A DNA stretch of 51,594 bases from DASQHW01 sp038209365 (GTDB lineage: Bacteria > Actinomycetota > Acidimicrobiia > IMCC26256 > PALSA-610), in NCBI GenBank assembly GCA_038209365.1, contig JBBQXS010000034.1, positions 1-51,594 of the forward strand, written 5' to 3'. The position numbers were made by a program, and so were the translations under genes. The notes under the pieces were generated by a model, which saw nothing but the letters and a program-made list of their open reading frames with translations, did no database searches and was not told the DNA's origin. Numbering within the stretch: the stretch's first letter is position 1; each line of letters opens with the position of its first letter. Below, in pieces: positions 31,940 through 41,077 of the stretch.

Positions 31940-32008
31940 CCATCTGTTCTAGAGATGAAATCTATCTCTTTCACACCTTTGACAGATGGACTTGTGATCT
32001 ACTTCACT
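31940..32008. promoter_or_regulatory. regulatory region between LysR and WhiB genes
   Basis: Three dyads are visible: CCATCTGT (31940-31947) with ACAGATGG (31982-31989), AGAGAT-N7-ATCTCT (31951-31969), and TGTGA-N6-TCACT (31993-32008), which resembles a CRP site (TGTGA-N6-TCACA). TTGACA at 31979-31984 may be a -35 toward whiB, but I cannot fix a good -10. The bases are A/T-richer than the surroundings. The outer dyads may bind the LysR protein. Confidence 0.55.
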
Positions 32009-32092
32009 AGAGGGGTATCAGACGGGCTCGTGGAGCCGGCGTTCCCCCCACCGGCTCCCGGGCTCCGTTCCTGCCCCGTCGGAGGAGAGCAG

Positions 32093-32440
32093 ATGACCAT
32101 CGAGGCGATCTCGAGCCTGATCTTCACTGGCCCACTCACCTGGACGAACGAAGCCGCCTGCCAAGGCCAGACGCGACTGTTCTTCGCGCCGGCCGGCGAG
32201 CGACCCGAGGCGCGTGCCGTGCGCGAGGTCCAGGCTCGTGGTGTCTGCGCCGCGTGTCCCGCGCTCTTGGAGTGCCGGGAGTGGGCACGCGAGAACCGCG
32301 AGTACGGCTTCTGGGGCGGCGAGTCCGAAGAAGAGCGCGCGGCGGCGGGCTTCCGCGTCGACATGCCCGTGGGTCGCGTCGCCCGCTACCCGCGCGGCAA
32401 TGGCGAACCGGTGCGGCCCCGCGAGTCCCGCATCGCGTAA
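32093..32440 (+). CDS. WhiB-family transcriptional regulator
   Basis: This 115-residue protein has the four Fe-S cluster Cys, C23, C52, C55 and C61 (C-x28-C-x2-C-x5-C), the turn motif GFWGGE (72-77), and a basic C-terminal tail (GRVARYPRGNGEPVRPRESR). WhiB proteins bind [4Fe-4S] clusters and the main sigma factor, and respond to redox or nitric oxide. ATG 32093 is supported by GGAGGAGA just upstream. A CRP-like site lies 85 bases before the start; whiB1 of M. tuberculosis is also under CRP control, but I cannot assign the subfamily here with certainty. Confidence 0.94.
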   Translation: MTIEAISSLIFTGPLTWTNEAACQGQTRLFFAPAGERPEARAVREVQARGVCAACPALLECREWARENREYGFWGGESEEERAAAGFRVDMPVGRVARYPRGNGEPVRPRESRIA

Positions 32441-32536
32441 TCCTGGTCGCGTTCGCTGCGCGCCTTCGGCGCTTCGCGCTCGGCGTCGTGTATTCGTCCA
32501 AGTCGTCGGTCCAATCGCAGCACTAGTCTCCGGCGC

Positions 32537-33586
32537 GTGACCGAGACACCGCCCGGCGTCGATCTCGAACGGTTGCGGTCCTGGTTCGGTGTGCACGTCG
32601 AGGGCACAACCGGGGGCGGGTTGCACGCGTCGCTGCTCTCGGGCGGCCGCTCGAACCTCACGTACTCGATCGGCGACGACGCTCACGAGTGGGTGCTGCG
32701 CCGCCCTCCGCTGGGCCACGTGTTGCCGACCGCACACGACATGGCCCGCGAATACACGGTGCTCACCGCGCTCGCGCCGACGGATGTGCCCGTGCCGCAG
32801 ACGCTCGCGTTCTGCGACGACACCTCGGTCAACGACGCGCCCTTCTACATCATGGAGAAAGTCGACGGCGTCATCTTGCGGACGCCCGCGGAGGTCTCGC
32901 AGCTCTCGAAGGACGACGCCCGCCGGTGCTCCGAAGAGCTGATCGACGTGCTCGTCGCGATCCACGCGGTCGACTACCGCGAGGTCGGGCTCGCCGAGTT
33001 CGGGCGGCCGGAGGGCTACGTCGAACGGCAGGTGCGCCGCTGGGGCGAGCAGTGGGAGCGTTCGAAGACGCGCGAGCTCCCCGCGATCGACGAGCTCGCC
33101 CGCCGGTTACGCAACGCGCTGCCCGAGTCGCCCGCGCCGACGATCGTGCATGGCGACTACCGGCTCGACAACACGATGCTCTCCCCCGCCGATCTCGGTC
33201 GCGTGGTGTCGGTGCTCGACTGGGAGATGGCGACCCTGGGCGATCCGCTGGCCGACCTCGGGCTCTACTTGCTGTACTACGCCCGTGACGAGACCCAAAC
33301 GGGCAACGTCGGCGTGACGATTTCGACCGACGCCGGCTTCTTGTCGCGTGACGACGTCGTGGAGCGCTACGCGAAGGAGTCAGGACGCGACGTCAGCCAA
33401 CTCGACTTCTACGAGGCGCTCGCGGCCTACAAGCTCGCGATCATTCTCGAAGGCATCCACGCGCGGTTCTTGATGGGCAAGACAGTCGGCGACGGCTTCG
33501 ACCACATCGGCGCGCTCGTCGAAGTGATGGTGCAAGGTGCGCTCGACACCGCGTCGCGCTCGTCGGTCCCCGCGCTCCGCGGATAG
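32537..33586 (+). CDS. aminoglycoside-phosphotransferase-fold kinase (ACAD10/11-like)
   Basis: This 349-residue protein-kinase-like enzyme has the glycine/ATP region LLSGGRSNLTYSI, the Lys-like WVLRRPPLG, the catalytic loop IVHGDYRLDNTML, and the metal-binding VLDWEMATLGDPLADLG. It belongs to the phosphotransferase branch found next to acyl-CoA dehydrogenases, where it may phosphorylate hydroxyacyl-CoA, rather than to antibiotic-resistance enzymes. GTG 32537 has TAGTCT seven bases upstream (leaderless type). A GNAT gene overlaps its end. Confidence 0.9.
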   Translation: MTETPPGVDLERLRSWFGVHVEGTTGGGLHASLLSGGRSNLTYSIGDDAHEWVLRRPPLGHVLPTAHDMAREYTVLTALAPTDVPVPQTLAFCDDTSVNDAPFYIMEKVDGVILRTPAEVSQLSKDDARRCSEELIDVLVAIHAVDYREVGLAEFGRPEGYVERQVRRWGEQWERSKTRELPAIDELARRLRNALPESPAPTIVHGDYRLDNTMLSPADLGRVVSVLDWEMATLGDPLADLGLYLLYYARDETQTGNVGVTISTDAGFLSRDDVVERYAKESGRDVSQLDFYEALAAYKLAIILEGIHARFLMGKTVGDGFDHIGALVEVMVQGALDTASRSSVPALRG

Positions 33587-34157
33587 CGCGGCTCCCGGCG
33601 GCCCGGTCGAGCACATCTCGCTCGACCGGCTGCCGTTGACCGACCGCGTCGTGTCGCTGCGGCAGTTCACACTGGACGATGCGGCCGCGATCGCCGCGGC
33701 TTGTCGGGATCCCGAGATCCCGCGCTGGACGTTCATGCCCGAAGGCCTCACTCTGCCCCAGGCCCGCGCATGGATCGAAACCGCGCACGACGCCTTGCAG
33801 CGCGGGCGTGCACTCAGGCTCGCGATCACCGACGCCGTCGATGACACCTTCCTCGGTCAGATCGGCATCGGCGATCTCGACTGGAACCAGCAGGTTGGCG
33901 AGATCTTCTATTGGGTCACGGCGGCGGCCCGCGGCCGGGGTGTCGCCGCGAGCGCGACGAAGCTCCTGTCCGCGTGGGCGTTCGACGTGTTGGACCTCGC
34001 TCGCATCGAGATCACCGTCGACCCGCGTAACGACGCCTCGCAGCGCGTTGCGCTGGCTGCCGGGTTCACGCAGGAGGGCATCCTGCGGTCCTACCAGCGC
34101 TTCAAGGACGGGCGCATGGACGCGGTGATGTTCTCGCGCCTGCCCGGCGATCCGTAG
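33537..34157 (+). CDS. GNAT-family N-acetyltransferase
   Basis: The frame encodes up to 206 residues. The fold begins around residue 25 (VSLRQFTLDDAAAIAAACRD), and the acetyl-CoA loop lies in WVTAAARGRGVAASATKLL; then come IEITVDPRNDASQRVALAAG and FTQEGILRSYQRFKDGRMD, the RimJ/RimL-type ending. GTG 33537 would overlap the kinase gene by 50 bases. TTG 33636 is an alternative closer to the start of homology. The substrate is unknown. Confidence 0.85.
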   Translation: MRSTPRRARRSPRSADSAAPGGPVEHISLDRLPLTDRVVSLRQFTLDDAAAIAAACRDPEIPRWTFMPEGLTLPQARAWIETAHDALQRGRALRLAITDAVDDTFLGQIGIGDLDWNQQVGEIFYWVTAAARGRGVAASATKLLSAWAFDVLDLARIEITVDPRNDASQRVALAAGFTQEGILRSYQRFKDGRMDAVMFSRLPGDP

Positions 34158-34260
34158 GTTCCGACGCGGGCGTTCCTATGCGGGCGTCCACCGCGTCGTG
34201 TGCGCGGCGCATCACACGTGGAACCATGGGCCGACCGACGAGGAGGAGGCGAGGGACGCA

Positions 34261-35463
34261 GTGGGCGTGATGGACGGTGTGAAGGTGCTCGAGGTCGCCG
34301 AACACGGCTTCGTGCCGTCGGCGGCCGCGATCCTCGCGGAATGGGGCGCCGACGTCGTGAAGGTCGAACGGCCCACCGGCGATCCCCTGCGGTCGATCAT
34401 GTCGATGGGCTTCGCGGCGGACACCGGGGACTTCAACTGGTTGTTCGAGCAGTTCAACCGCAACAAGCGTGGTGTTGCGGTCGACCTGCGCGACGCGGAG
34501 GGCCGCGCCGCGCTCGACCGGCTGATTGCGTGGGCCGACGTGTACATCACGAGCTTCCTGCCGTCGGCACGCGCGAAGCTGCGGTTGGATCCCGACGACA
34601 TCTGGGCGGTGAACCCCCGCTGTGTGTATGCGATCGGATCGGGACAAGGCCTCGAAGGACCAGACGCCGACGTCGGCGGTTTCGATGCAGTGTCGTACTG
34701 GGCGAGAGGAGGCCTCGCGCACATGCTCACGCAGAAGGGCGCGCCGTTGGTGCAACCGCGCGGCGCGCTCGGTGATGCCCCTAGTGGAGCGTTCCTGGCC
34801 GGCGGCGTCGCCGCCGCGCTCTTCCGCCGGGAACGCACCGGCGAGCCGACGCTCGTTGACGTCTCGCTCCTCGGCGCCGCAGTGTGGACCCTGTCGAACG
34901 ACCTGGTACCGACGACCATTCTCCAGGACGAGCCCAAACGCCACGTTGCCGGCAAGAGCTTGGGCAGCGTGCTCGTCGGGTCCTATCGCACCGCCGACGA
35001 GCGGTGGCTCACTCTCAACATGTTGGACCCCGAGCGACATTGGGTGCCGACGTGCCGCGCGCTCGGTCTCGACCAGCTGACCGAACGGCCGGAATACGCC
35101 ACCGCCGCGCAACGCGCAGAACGTTCACCCGAGCTGCATCCGATCTTCGTCGAGCGCATCGGCTCGTTGACCCTTGGCGAGCTGAAGGAACGTCTCGCCG
35201 CCCAGGACACGATCTTCTCGCCGATCGCGTCGCCGGTCGAGGTCGTCAACGACCCTCAAGTGACCGCAAATGGCTATCTCGCGCGTCATCCGGGCCACGC
35301 GAACGCGCGTCTCGCCTCTTCACCCATGCAGTTCGACGGCCGCGGGTTGGAGGTTCGACGGGGCGCTCCCGCCATCGGCGAGCACAGCGACGACGTGTTG
35401 CGAGAGGTTGGCGTTGCCGACGAGGAGATCGCGCGTCTGCGCGAGAAAGGTGTATTGGTGTGA
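34261..35463 (+). CDS. CaiB/BaiF family CoA-transferase
   Basis: This protein of about 400 residues begins GVMDGVKVLEVAEHG and has ILAEWGADVVKVERPTGDPL, the family's N-terminal signature, and the catalytic Asp in LGDAPSGAFLAGGVAAAL. It also has EPTLVDVSLLGAAVWTLS and the C-terminal REVGVADEEIARLREKGV. It should move CoA between carboxylic acids. GTG 34261 is chosen for the GAGGG five to six bases upstream; ATG 34270 is possible, and the frame is open to 34198. The stop overlaps the FAH-family gene (GTGA), a pairing seen in aromatic and hydroxy-acid catabolism. Confidence 0.92.
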   Translation: MGVMDGVKVLEVAEHGFVPSAAAILAEWGADVVKVERPTGDPLRSIMSMGFAADTGDFNWLFEQFNRNKRGVAVDLRDAEGRAALDRLIAWADVYITSFLPSARAKLRLDPDDIWAVNPRCVYAIGSGQGLEGPDADVGGFDAVSYWARGGLAHMLTQKGAPLVQPRGALGDAPSGAFLAGGVAAALFRRERTGEPTLVDVSLLGAAVWTLSNDLVPTTILQDEPKRHVAGKSLGSVLVGSYRTADERWLTLNMLDPERHWVPTCRALGLDQLTERPEYATAAQRAERSPELHPIFVERIGSLTLGELKERLAAQDTIFSPIASPVEVVNDPQVTANGYLARHPGHANARLASSPMQFDGRGLEVRRGAPAIGEHSDDVLREVGVADEEIARLREKGVLV

Positions 35464-36119
35464 GGTCGGGGGTGCCCGCGCCTCGCGTCATCTGGGGCGT
35501 CGGCCTCAACTACCGCGACCATGCCGCGGAAACCGGCCGTCCGTTGCCCGAAGCGCCGACATTGTTCATGAAGTCGCCGAGCGCGGTGATCGGCCCGGGT
35601 GAGTCGATCGTCGTGCCGCGGCCCGTGACCCAACCGGACTACGAAGGCGAGCTCGCCGTGGTGATCGGCCGGCGCGCACGCGACGTGCCGGTGGACGATG
35701 CGCTCACCGTCGTGGCGGGTGTCACCGTCGGCCACGACGTCTCCGCTCGCGATCATCAGTTCACGACGGGACAGTGGAGCTGGTCGAAGTCGTTCGACAC
35801 GTTTTGTCCGCTCGGACCGGAGGTCGTCTCCCTCGACGAGATCGACCTGGAGCGCGGGCTGCCGATCGAGACGCGCGTGAGCGGTGAAGTGTTGCAATCG
35901 TCGAACACGTCGGAGCTCGTCTTCCCGGTGCCGGAGCTGATCGCGTGGATCAGCCAGGGATGCACCCTGGAACCGGGCGACGTGATCCTCACCGGAACGC
36001 CGGCCGGCGTGGGTGCCGCGCAAACACCGCCGCGCTGGCTGCGCGACGGCGATGTGGTCGAGATCACCATCGGTGGCGTCGGCACCTTGCGCAACCCGGT
36101 GGTTCGGCACGGACCTTGA
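35460..36119 (+). CDS. fumarylacetoacetate hydrolase family protein
   Basis: This 219-residue FAH C-terminal-domain protein shows WGVGLNYRDHAAETG, the metal-binding YEGELAVVIGRRA, VGHDVSARDHQF, KSFDTFCPLGPEV, and the end GDVILTGTPAGVG, all typical. Members cleave or isomerise oxo-acids such as 2-hydroxyhepta-diene-dioates or oxaloacetate. GTG 35460 overlaps the CaiB-family stop. Both genes probably serve one catabolic route whose substrate is not evident. Confidence 0.92.
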   Translation: MRSGVPAPRVIWGVGLNYRDHAAETGRPLPEAPTLFMKSPSAVIGPGESIVVPRPVTQPDYEGELAVVIGRRARDVPVDDALTVVAGVTVGHDVSARDHQFTTGQWSWSKSFDTFCPLGPEVVSLDEIDLERGLPIETRVSGEVLQSSNTSELVFPVPELIAWISQGCTLEPGDVILTGTPAGVGAAQTPPRWLRDGDVVEITIGGVGTLRNPVVRHGP

Positions 36120-36175
36120 GCACGGCGAGGCGGGGTTCCAGCGGCCCCGGAGAGAAGGAGACATAGGGTGGTCCG

Positions 36176-37099
36176 GTGACCGTGCGGTGGAACGCGCAGC
36201 CGTCGTTGCACCGAGCGGCGATGATCGCTGCATTCTCGGGATGGAACGACGCGGCCGACGCGGCGACCGACGCGGTGCGCTGGCTCGCACGGGCCGCGAA
36301 CGCGCGGCCGTTCGCGTCGCTCGACGCCGAGGAGTACGTCGACTTCCAAGCCGCGCGGCCGACGGTCGAGCTGGTCGACGGTGTCGTGCGTTCGGTCGGG
36401 TGGCCGTCGCTCGACTTCTCGGCAGGTTCGCTGCCGGGTGGCGGTCGCGACCTCGTGCTCATGCTGGGAGTTGAACCGAACCTGCGCTGGCGTGCCTTCT
36501 GCGACGACGTGGTCGCCGTGGCGCGCACGACCGGCTGCGAGATCGTGGTGACGCTCGGCGCACTCCTGGGCGACACGCCCCACTCGCGGCCGATCCAGTG
36601 CACCGGCTCGGCGACCGACGAGGTCCTCGCCGCGCGTCTGGGAATGCATCGCTCCCGGTACGAGGGCCCGACCGGAATCGTCGGCGTGCTCCACGACGCG
36701 GTTCGTCGGGCCGCGTTCCCCTCGGCATCGATCTGGGCGCCGGTACCGCACTACGTCGCGACACCCCCGAACCCCAAAGGAACGCGCGCGCTCCTCGAGA
36801 AGCTCGGTCAGCTCCTCGACCTCGGGCTCGAGCTCACCGACCTCGACATCGCTTCGAGCGCGTGGGAGCGCTCGGTTTCGGAGGTCGTGGCGGGCGACAC
36901 GGACGTGAGCTCGTACGTCGAACGCCTCGAAGCGCGCTTCGACGCGACCGCGGCCGAGCCCGCATGGCTCGACGACGCCGACGCTGCCGAAACGGACGAC
37001 GAGGACGACGACGACTGGTTCGACGAGCAAGACCTGCCTTCGGGCGAATCACTCGCCGAAGACTTCGAGCGCTACCTCCGCGACCAACGCGACGACTGA
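36176..37099 (+). CDS. PAC2-family protein
   Basis: This 307-residue protein of the PAC2 (DUF75) family has AAFSGWNDAADAATDAVRW at the start, DLVLMLGVEPNLRWRAF, and VTLGALLGDTPHSRP, followed by WAPVPHYVATPPNPKGTRAL. Residues 260-290 are strongly acidic. Eukaryotic relatives are proteasome assembly chaperones; actinobacterial members occur with the bacterial proteasome, but no proteasome gene lies in this window. GTG 36176 has TAGGGT six bases upstream. It converges with the M20 peptidase gene, 7 bases apart. Confidence 0.88.
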   Translation: MTVRWNAQPSLHRAAMIAAFSGWNDAADAATDAVRWLARAANARPFASLDAEEYVDFQAARPTVELVDGVVRSVGWPSLDFSAGSLPGGGRDLVLMLGVEPNLRWRAFCDDVVAVARTTGCEIVVTLGALLGDTPHSRPIQCTGSATDEVLAARLGMHRSRYEGPTGIVGVLHDAVRRAAFPSASIWAPVPHYVATPPNPKGTRALLEKLGQLLDLGLELTDLDIASSAWERSVSEVVAGDTDVSSYVERLEARFDATAAEPAWLDDADAAETDDEDDDDWFDEQDLPSGESLAEDFERYLRDQRDD

Positions 37100-37106
37100 G
37101 ATCCCG

Positions 37107-38450
37107 TCAATTCAGGAGGTCCTGGGCGAGGGCCTCCCAGAGACGGGTGGACATGACGAGGGAGTCGACGTCGACGCGCTCGTCGTTGCCGTGGAACATC
37201 GAAGCGTAGTCGTCGAACGACAGCTTGCGGCTGAACAAGCCGAAGCCGTACGCAATCGACCCGGCCCGCCGGAAGAACCGCGCGTCGGTCGCACCGACGG
37301 TGAGGAACGGCACCAGGGCCGACCCCTCGACGAGACGGGACGACACGCGGCCCATCGCGTCCCAGAGCGGCGTGTCGGTCGGCGACGACGTCGAGATGTT
37401 CTCGTCGAAGGGCGTGATCTCCACGTGCTGGGCGAGGTCACCGAGCGCGTCGGCGAGCATCTTCTCGATGTCGCCGCCGTCCTGCCCGGGCAGGGTCCGA
37501 ATGTCGACCTCGACGTCTACGCGATCCGGGATGACGTTGGTCTTGGTGCCGCCGTGAATGATCGTCGGTGCAAACGTGGTGTGCGTGCACGCATGAGCCT
37601 GTCGTGCCAGGCCGATGGGTAGCTCCTCGCAGAAGTCGTGGAGCGTGTCCGCATCGAGGAGACGCGCGTTCCAGTCGTGTCCGAAGTCGACGCCCTCGAT
37701 GAACCGTCGCCACGTGTCGTGGATCACCGTCGGCGGCCGGTACTCGGCGAGGCGCCGCACGATCTCGGCTGCGGTCACGAGCGCGTTGTCCGTGCGAAAC
37801 GGCTGCGACGCGTGGCCGGGCGTGCCGCGCACCGTGATGCGGCACCAGTACGAGCCCTTCTCGCCGACGATCACCGGGAGACGTGGCCCGCGGGCCGTCG
37901 GCATCTGGAAGCCGCCCGCTTCGGTCACCACGTAGTCCGCGCGCACCGCGTCCTGTTCGTGGTCGAGAAGGTGCTCGGCGCCCCAGGTCCCGAGGTTCTC
38001 CTCGTCCGCGACCGCGAGATACACGAGCGTGCCGCGGGGCCGGAACCCGGACCGGGCCAGCGAGCGGAAGGCGACCGCCATCGTCGCAGTCAGGTTGAGC
38101 ATGTCGACTGCGCCACGCCCCCACACCTCGCCGTCGATCACCTCGCCGCCGAACGGATCGCGCTGCCAACCATCGGGGTTCACGGGCACGACGTCGGTGT
38201 GTCCCATCAGCAACAACGTCGGTGCGTGCGGATCGGTTCCTTCGATGCGCGCGACGAGGTTCTCGCGTCCCGGTTGCGCGGTGAAGCGTTCGAGCTCGAG
38301 ACCCGCGTCGCCGAGGTACTGCGCGAGCACGTCTGTGCTTCGCGATTCGAACCCCGACTCGGGCGTGCCGTCGTTCACGCATTCGTTGCGAATGAGATGG
38401 ACGAGGAGGTCGACCGATTCGTTTGCGATGTCGGGATCGGTGAGTGTCAT
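37107..38450 (-). CDS. M20/ArgE-family zinc hydrolase
   Basis: This 447-residue protein has the two-zinc peptidase pattern: LLLMGHTDVVPV (His, Asp), WGRGAVDMLN (bridging Asp), AVADEENLG (catalytic Glu, metal Glu), and later His residues in TIIHGGTKTNVIP and SMFHGNDER. It should hydrolyse an amide, such as an N-acyl amino acid or dipeptide. ATG 38450 overlaps the MBL gene stop (ATGA); the frame is open much further but that part is a shadow of the MBL gene. It shares an operon with the MBL hydrolase and perhaps the amidase. Confidence 0.93.
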   Translation of the reverse strand: MTLTDPDIANESVDLLVHLIRNECVNDGTPESGFESRSTDVLAQYLGDAGLELERFTAQPGRENLVARIEGTDPHAPTLLLMGHTDVVPVNPDGWQRDPFGGEVIDGEVWGRGAVDMLNLTATMAVAFRSLARSGFRPRGTLVYLAVADEENLGTWGAEHLLDHEQDAVRADYVVTEAGGFQMPTARGPRLPVIVGEKGSYWCRITVRGTPGHASQPFRTDNALVTAAEIVRRLAEYRPPTVIHDTWRRFIEGVDFGHDWNARLLDADTLHDFCEELPIGLARQAHACTHTTFAPTIIHGGTKTNVIPDRVDVEVDIRTLPGQDGGDIEKMLADALGDLAQHVEITPFDENISTSSPTDTPLWDAMGRVSSRLVEGSALVPFLTVGATDARFFRRAGSIAYGFGLFSRKLSFDDYASMFHGNDERVDVDSLVMSTRLWEALAQDLLN

Positions 38451-39628
38451 GCGGACGCCGCATCCGGTGCGGGCGCCATGCGGTACACCAGCATTCCGTG
38501 CTCCTCCCAACGTTCGGCTTCGCCGGCGTGGACGAGGTGCTCGAGATGGGCGAACGTCTCGCTCTCGGCCATGGTGCCCCAGTGTCGCTTGGGGAACACC
38601 TCGTGCGAGAGCGAGGTCACGGTCGCGGGACCAAGGCCGAGACCCGCGTCGCGCAACAACTCCATGCGCTCGGCGTGGTGCTCCTTGATCGCCCGAACCC
38701 GGCCGGGGACATCCGTGAACGGATGGCCGTGCGCGGGCAAACCGAGCTTGACGCCACGCAGTTGCCCGACGAGATCGAGCGTGGCGAGATACGACTTCAG
38801 CGAGTCGGCCTTGCGAACACCGGAGACGTGCGGCGTGATCGACGGGAGCACGTGGTCGCCGGTGAGCAACGTGCCGCTCTCGGGATCCCACAGGCACAGA
38901 TGGTCGACGGTGTGGCCGGGCGTGTGCACCACGAACCACTCACGCCCGCCGAGCCGCAACCGTTCACCGTGATGCACGCGGTCGGTCGGCTCGGGCGGCG
39001 AGAACAACAACCGCATCGCCTTGATCATCATGCGCCGCTTCAGCGGTGGACCCTGATTGATCGTGCCCCACGGCGTGCGTGTGCCCCACGGGCTCGCGGT
39101 GGCCTCCCGCTCGTCGGTGTCGTCGGTGACGACGTCCGTGTCGTTGATCGTCGGCAGCTCGTCGGGAGGCACGTCCACCGACTGTGCGTATTCCGACGCT
39201 TCGACCTCGAGGCGCCGCGCTTCGCCTTCACTGAGCGCACGTTGGGGTGTGGGACCCTTCACGGTCCACGTCGAGAACGCGTGATGGGTGATGAGCTTGG
39301 CGCCGGTCTCTCGCGCGATGCGACCCGCGCCGCCGAAGTGATCCGGGTGCGAGTGCGTCACCACCACGGTGTGGACGTCTTTCAGCTGGAAGTCGGCGGC
39401 GGCGAGACGGTGCTTCAGCGCCTTCCAGGACTGCGGGCCGGGAAGCCCGGGATCGATGACGGTGAGACCGCGATCGTCGACCAGGCCGTACATGTTGACG
39501 TGACCGAGTCCCGGCATCCAGATGGGCAGCTGCATGCGGAGCACACCCGGCACGACCTCGGTGACCTCGGTCGACGCGGGCTCCTGCTCCTGCCTCGGTT
39601 TTCGCGCCCGCGGCTGGGTGTCGGTCAC
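38447..39628 (-). CDS. MBL-fold metallo-hydrolase
   Basis: This 393-residue metallo-beta-lactamase-fold protein has the metal motif THSHPDHFGG, VVHTPGHTVDHLCL (third His), GTLLTGDHVLP (bridging Asp) and GLPAHGHPF (last His). The C-terminal part, from about residue 300, looks like a helical extension similar to LACTB2/glyoxalase-II-like enzymes. The first 20 residues are charged and probably disordered. GTG 39628 has TACCCT seven bases upstream (leaderless type). The substrate is unknown. Confidence 0.93.
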   Translation of the reverse strand: MTDTQPRARKPRQEQEPASTEVTEVVPGVLRMQLPIWMPGLGHVNMYGLVDDRGLTVIDPGLPGPQSWKALKHRLAAADFQLKDVHTVVVTHSHPDHFGGAGRIARETGAKLITHHAFSTWTVKGPTPQRALSEGEARRLEVEASEYAQSVDVPPDELPTINDTDVVTDDTDEREATASPWGTRTPWGTINQGPPLKRRMMIKAMRLLFSPPEPTDRVHHGERLRLGGREWFVVHTPGHTVDHLCLWDPESGTLLTGDHVLPSITPHVSGVRKADSLKSYLATLDLVGQLRGVKLGLPAHGHPFTDVPGRVRAIKEHHAERMELLRDAGLGLGPATVTSLSHEVFPKRHWGTMAESETFAHLEHLVHAGEAERWEEHGMLVYRMAPAPDAASA

Positions 39629-39649
39629 GAGCCGCAGGGTATCCCGCGG

Positions 39650-41077
39650 TCAGGTGTAGGCGAGGGGGGCGAACTTCGGCCAGGGGCGGTTCTGCTCGGC
39701 CACTGCGCCGCACCCGAGGACGAGCTCTTCGTCGTGGCGGCGTGTCACGGCCTGCAAACCCACCGGGAGTCCGTCGGGGGCGTTGCCCACCGGAATGCTG
39801 ACACCGGGCATTCCGGAGATGTTGAACGGCGCGGTGTACGGCACCGATCCCATGCCGCCAACCCGTTGGCCTGCGATCTCGAACGGCGGCGGTCCCTCGG
39901 CGACGAACGCGGTCGTCGCAGTCGTCGGGGTCAACAAGATGTCGACCTCGTCGAAGATCGCCGCGATCGCCGCGAGCAGCTCGTCCCGCCTCCGCAACGC
40001 TCGGAGCACTGCGTCGATCGGGAAGTCGCGCAAGCTCTCGTATCCCGCCTTCACGACCGGCGTGAGGTCGTCGAGCGAGCCCGCGAAGACGCGCTCGCCG
40101 TAGTGGGTCGCCCCGGAGAGGTTCGAGATGATCGCCCACGCCTGCCCCGGCTTCGGCAGACGGATGTCGACGTCGATGAGCTCGATGCCCGCGTCGGCGC
40201 ACAACGCCAGCGCGGCTTCGTGCGCGAGCTTTTCGACTTCCGGATCGCACACGGCAAAGCCGAGTGTCGACGACCACGTGGCACGCTTTCCGCGGAGTTG
40301 CGCGGCGGCGTCGCCCGAGACGACCGCATCTTCGTAGGAACGCGCAGGACGGGCCAACGAGGTGGGGTCGATCGCGGTCGGTCCCGCGATCGCGTCGACG
40401 TAGCGCGCAGCGTCGCGCACGGACCGGCACATCGGCCCGGGCACCGACGTCAGGCCGTTGTCGAACGCGGCGTCGTTGCCGACCCGCCCGAAGCTCACCT
40501 TGAAGCCGAACAAACCGGAGTACGACGACGGGATCCGAATCGAGCCGCCACCGTCGCTCCCGCTACAGATCGGCATCATGCCCGACGCAACGGCGGCCGC
40601 CGACCCGCCGGACGAACCGCCGGGCGTCCGTTCGGGGTTCCACGGGTTGCGAGTGGTGCCGTGGAGGAACGAGCGCGTCCAGTTCACCGACCCGAACTCG
40701 GGCGACGTCGTCAGGCCGACAAAGACCGCGCCGGCCGCGCGCAATCGACTGGTCTCGGTGCAGTCGCGCTCGGCGATGTCGTGCTCGAACACCTTCGAAG
40801 CGTGAGTGTTCGGCCAGCCCCGTACCTGCGCGAGCTCCTTGACGCCCATCGGCACGCCGGCCCACGGACCGGGGTCGTCGCCCTTCGCGATCGACGCGTC
40901 GATCCCCGCGGCCCGCGCCTGCGCTGATTCCGCATCGAGATGGCAGAACGCGTTCAGCTCGGGATTGAGCTTCTCCACCCGCTCGAGGAAGACGTCGAGC
41001 AGGTCCGCGGACTTCAGCTCGCCTCGGCGGACGTCGTCGGCGAGCTCCCACGCATCGCGTTCCCACAACTCGGTCAC
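39650..41077 (-). CDS. amidase signature family enzyme
   Basis: This 475-residue protein has the Ser-cisSer-Lys triad of the amidase signature family: Lys80 in GVPMGVKEL, cis-Ser156 in TPGGSSGGSA, and nucleophile Ser179 in GSDGGGSIRIPSSY. It is not a GatA call, because no gatB or gatC is near. GTG 41077 overlaps the WS/DGAT stop (GTGA). It probably hydrolyses an aryl or fatty amide. Its placement after an acyltransferase gene hints at lipid amides, but that is inference. Confidence 0.92.
   Translation of the reverse strand: MTELWERDAWELADDVRRGELKSADLLDVFLERVEKLNPELNAFCHLDAESAQARAAGIDASIAKGDDPGPWAGVPMGVKELAQVRGWPNTHASKVFEHDIAERDCTETSRLRAAGAVFVGLTTSPEFGSVNWTRSFLHGTTRNPWNPERTPGGSSGGSAAAVASGMMPICSGSDGGGSIRIPSSYSGLFGFKVSFGRVGNDAAFDNGLTSVPGPMCRSVRDAARYVDAIAGPTAIDPTSLARPARSYEDAVVSGDAAAQLRGKRATWSSTLGFAVCDPEVEKLAHEAALALCADAGIELIDVDIRLPKPGQAWAIISNLSGATHYGERVFAGSLDDLTPVVKAGYESLRDFPIDAVLRALRRRDELLAAIAAIFDEVDILLTPTTATTAFVAEGPPPFEIAGQRVGGMGSVPYTAPFNISGMPGVSIPVGNAPDGLPVGLQAVTRRHDEELVLGCGAVAEQNRPWPKFAPLAYT

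Noticed and set aside
29889..31943. Long minus-strand frame across PAP2, VOC and LysR genes
   Set aside because: It is Arg-rich shadow sequence; the three real genes are supported by motifs.
21195..32470. Similar short sequences after uppP (about 21200-21225) and after whiB (about 32441-32465), both reading ctggtcgcg..tcgctgc
   Set aside because: The match is short and made of common high-GC words. I could not show a defined repeat unit.
32537..33586. Antibiotic-resistance aminoglycoside phosphotransferase
   Set aside because: The fold is shared, but the sequence fits the acyl-CoA-associated kinase branch and no resistance context is present.
38444..40927. Long plus-strand open frame opposite the MBL and amidase genes
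   Set aside because: It is an antisense shadow of two genes with intact catalytic motifs.
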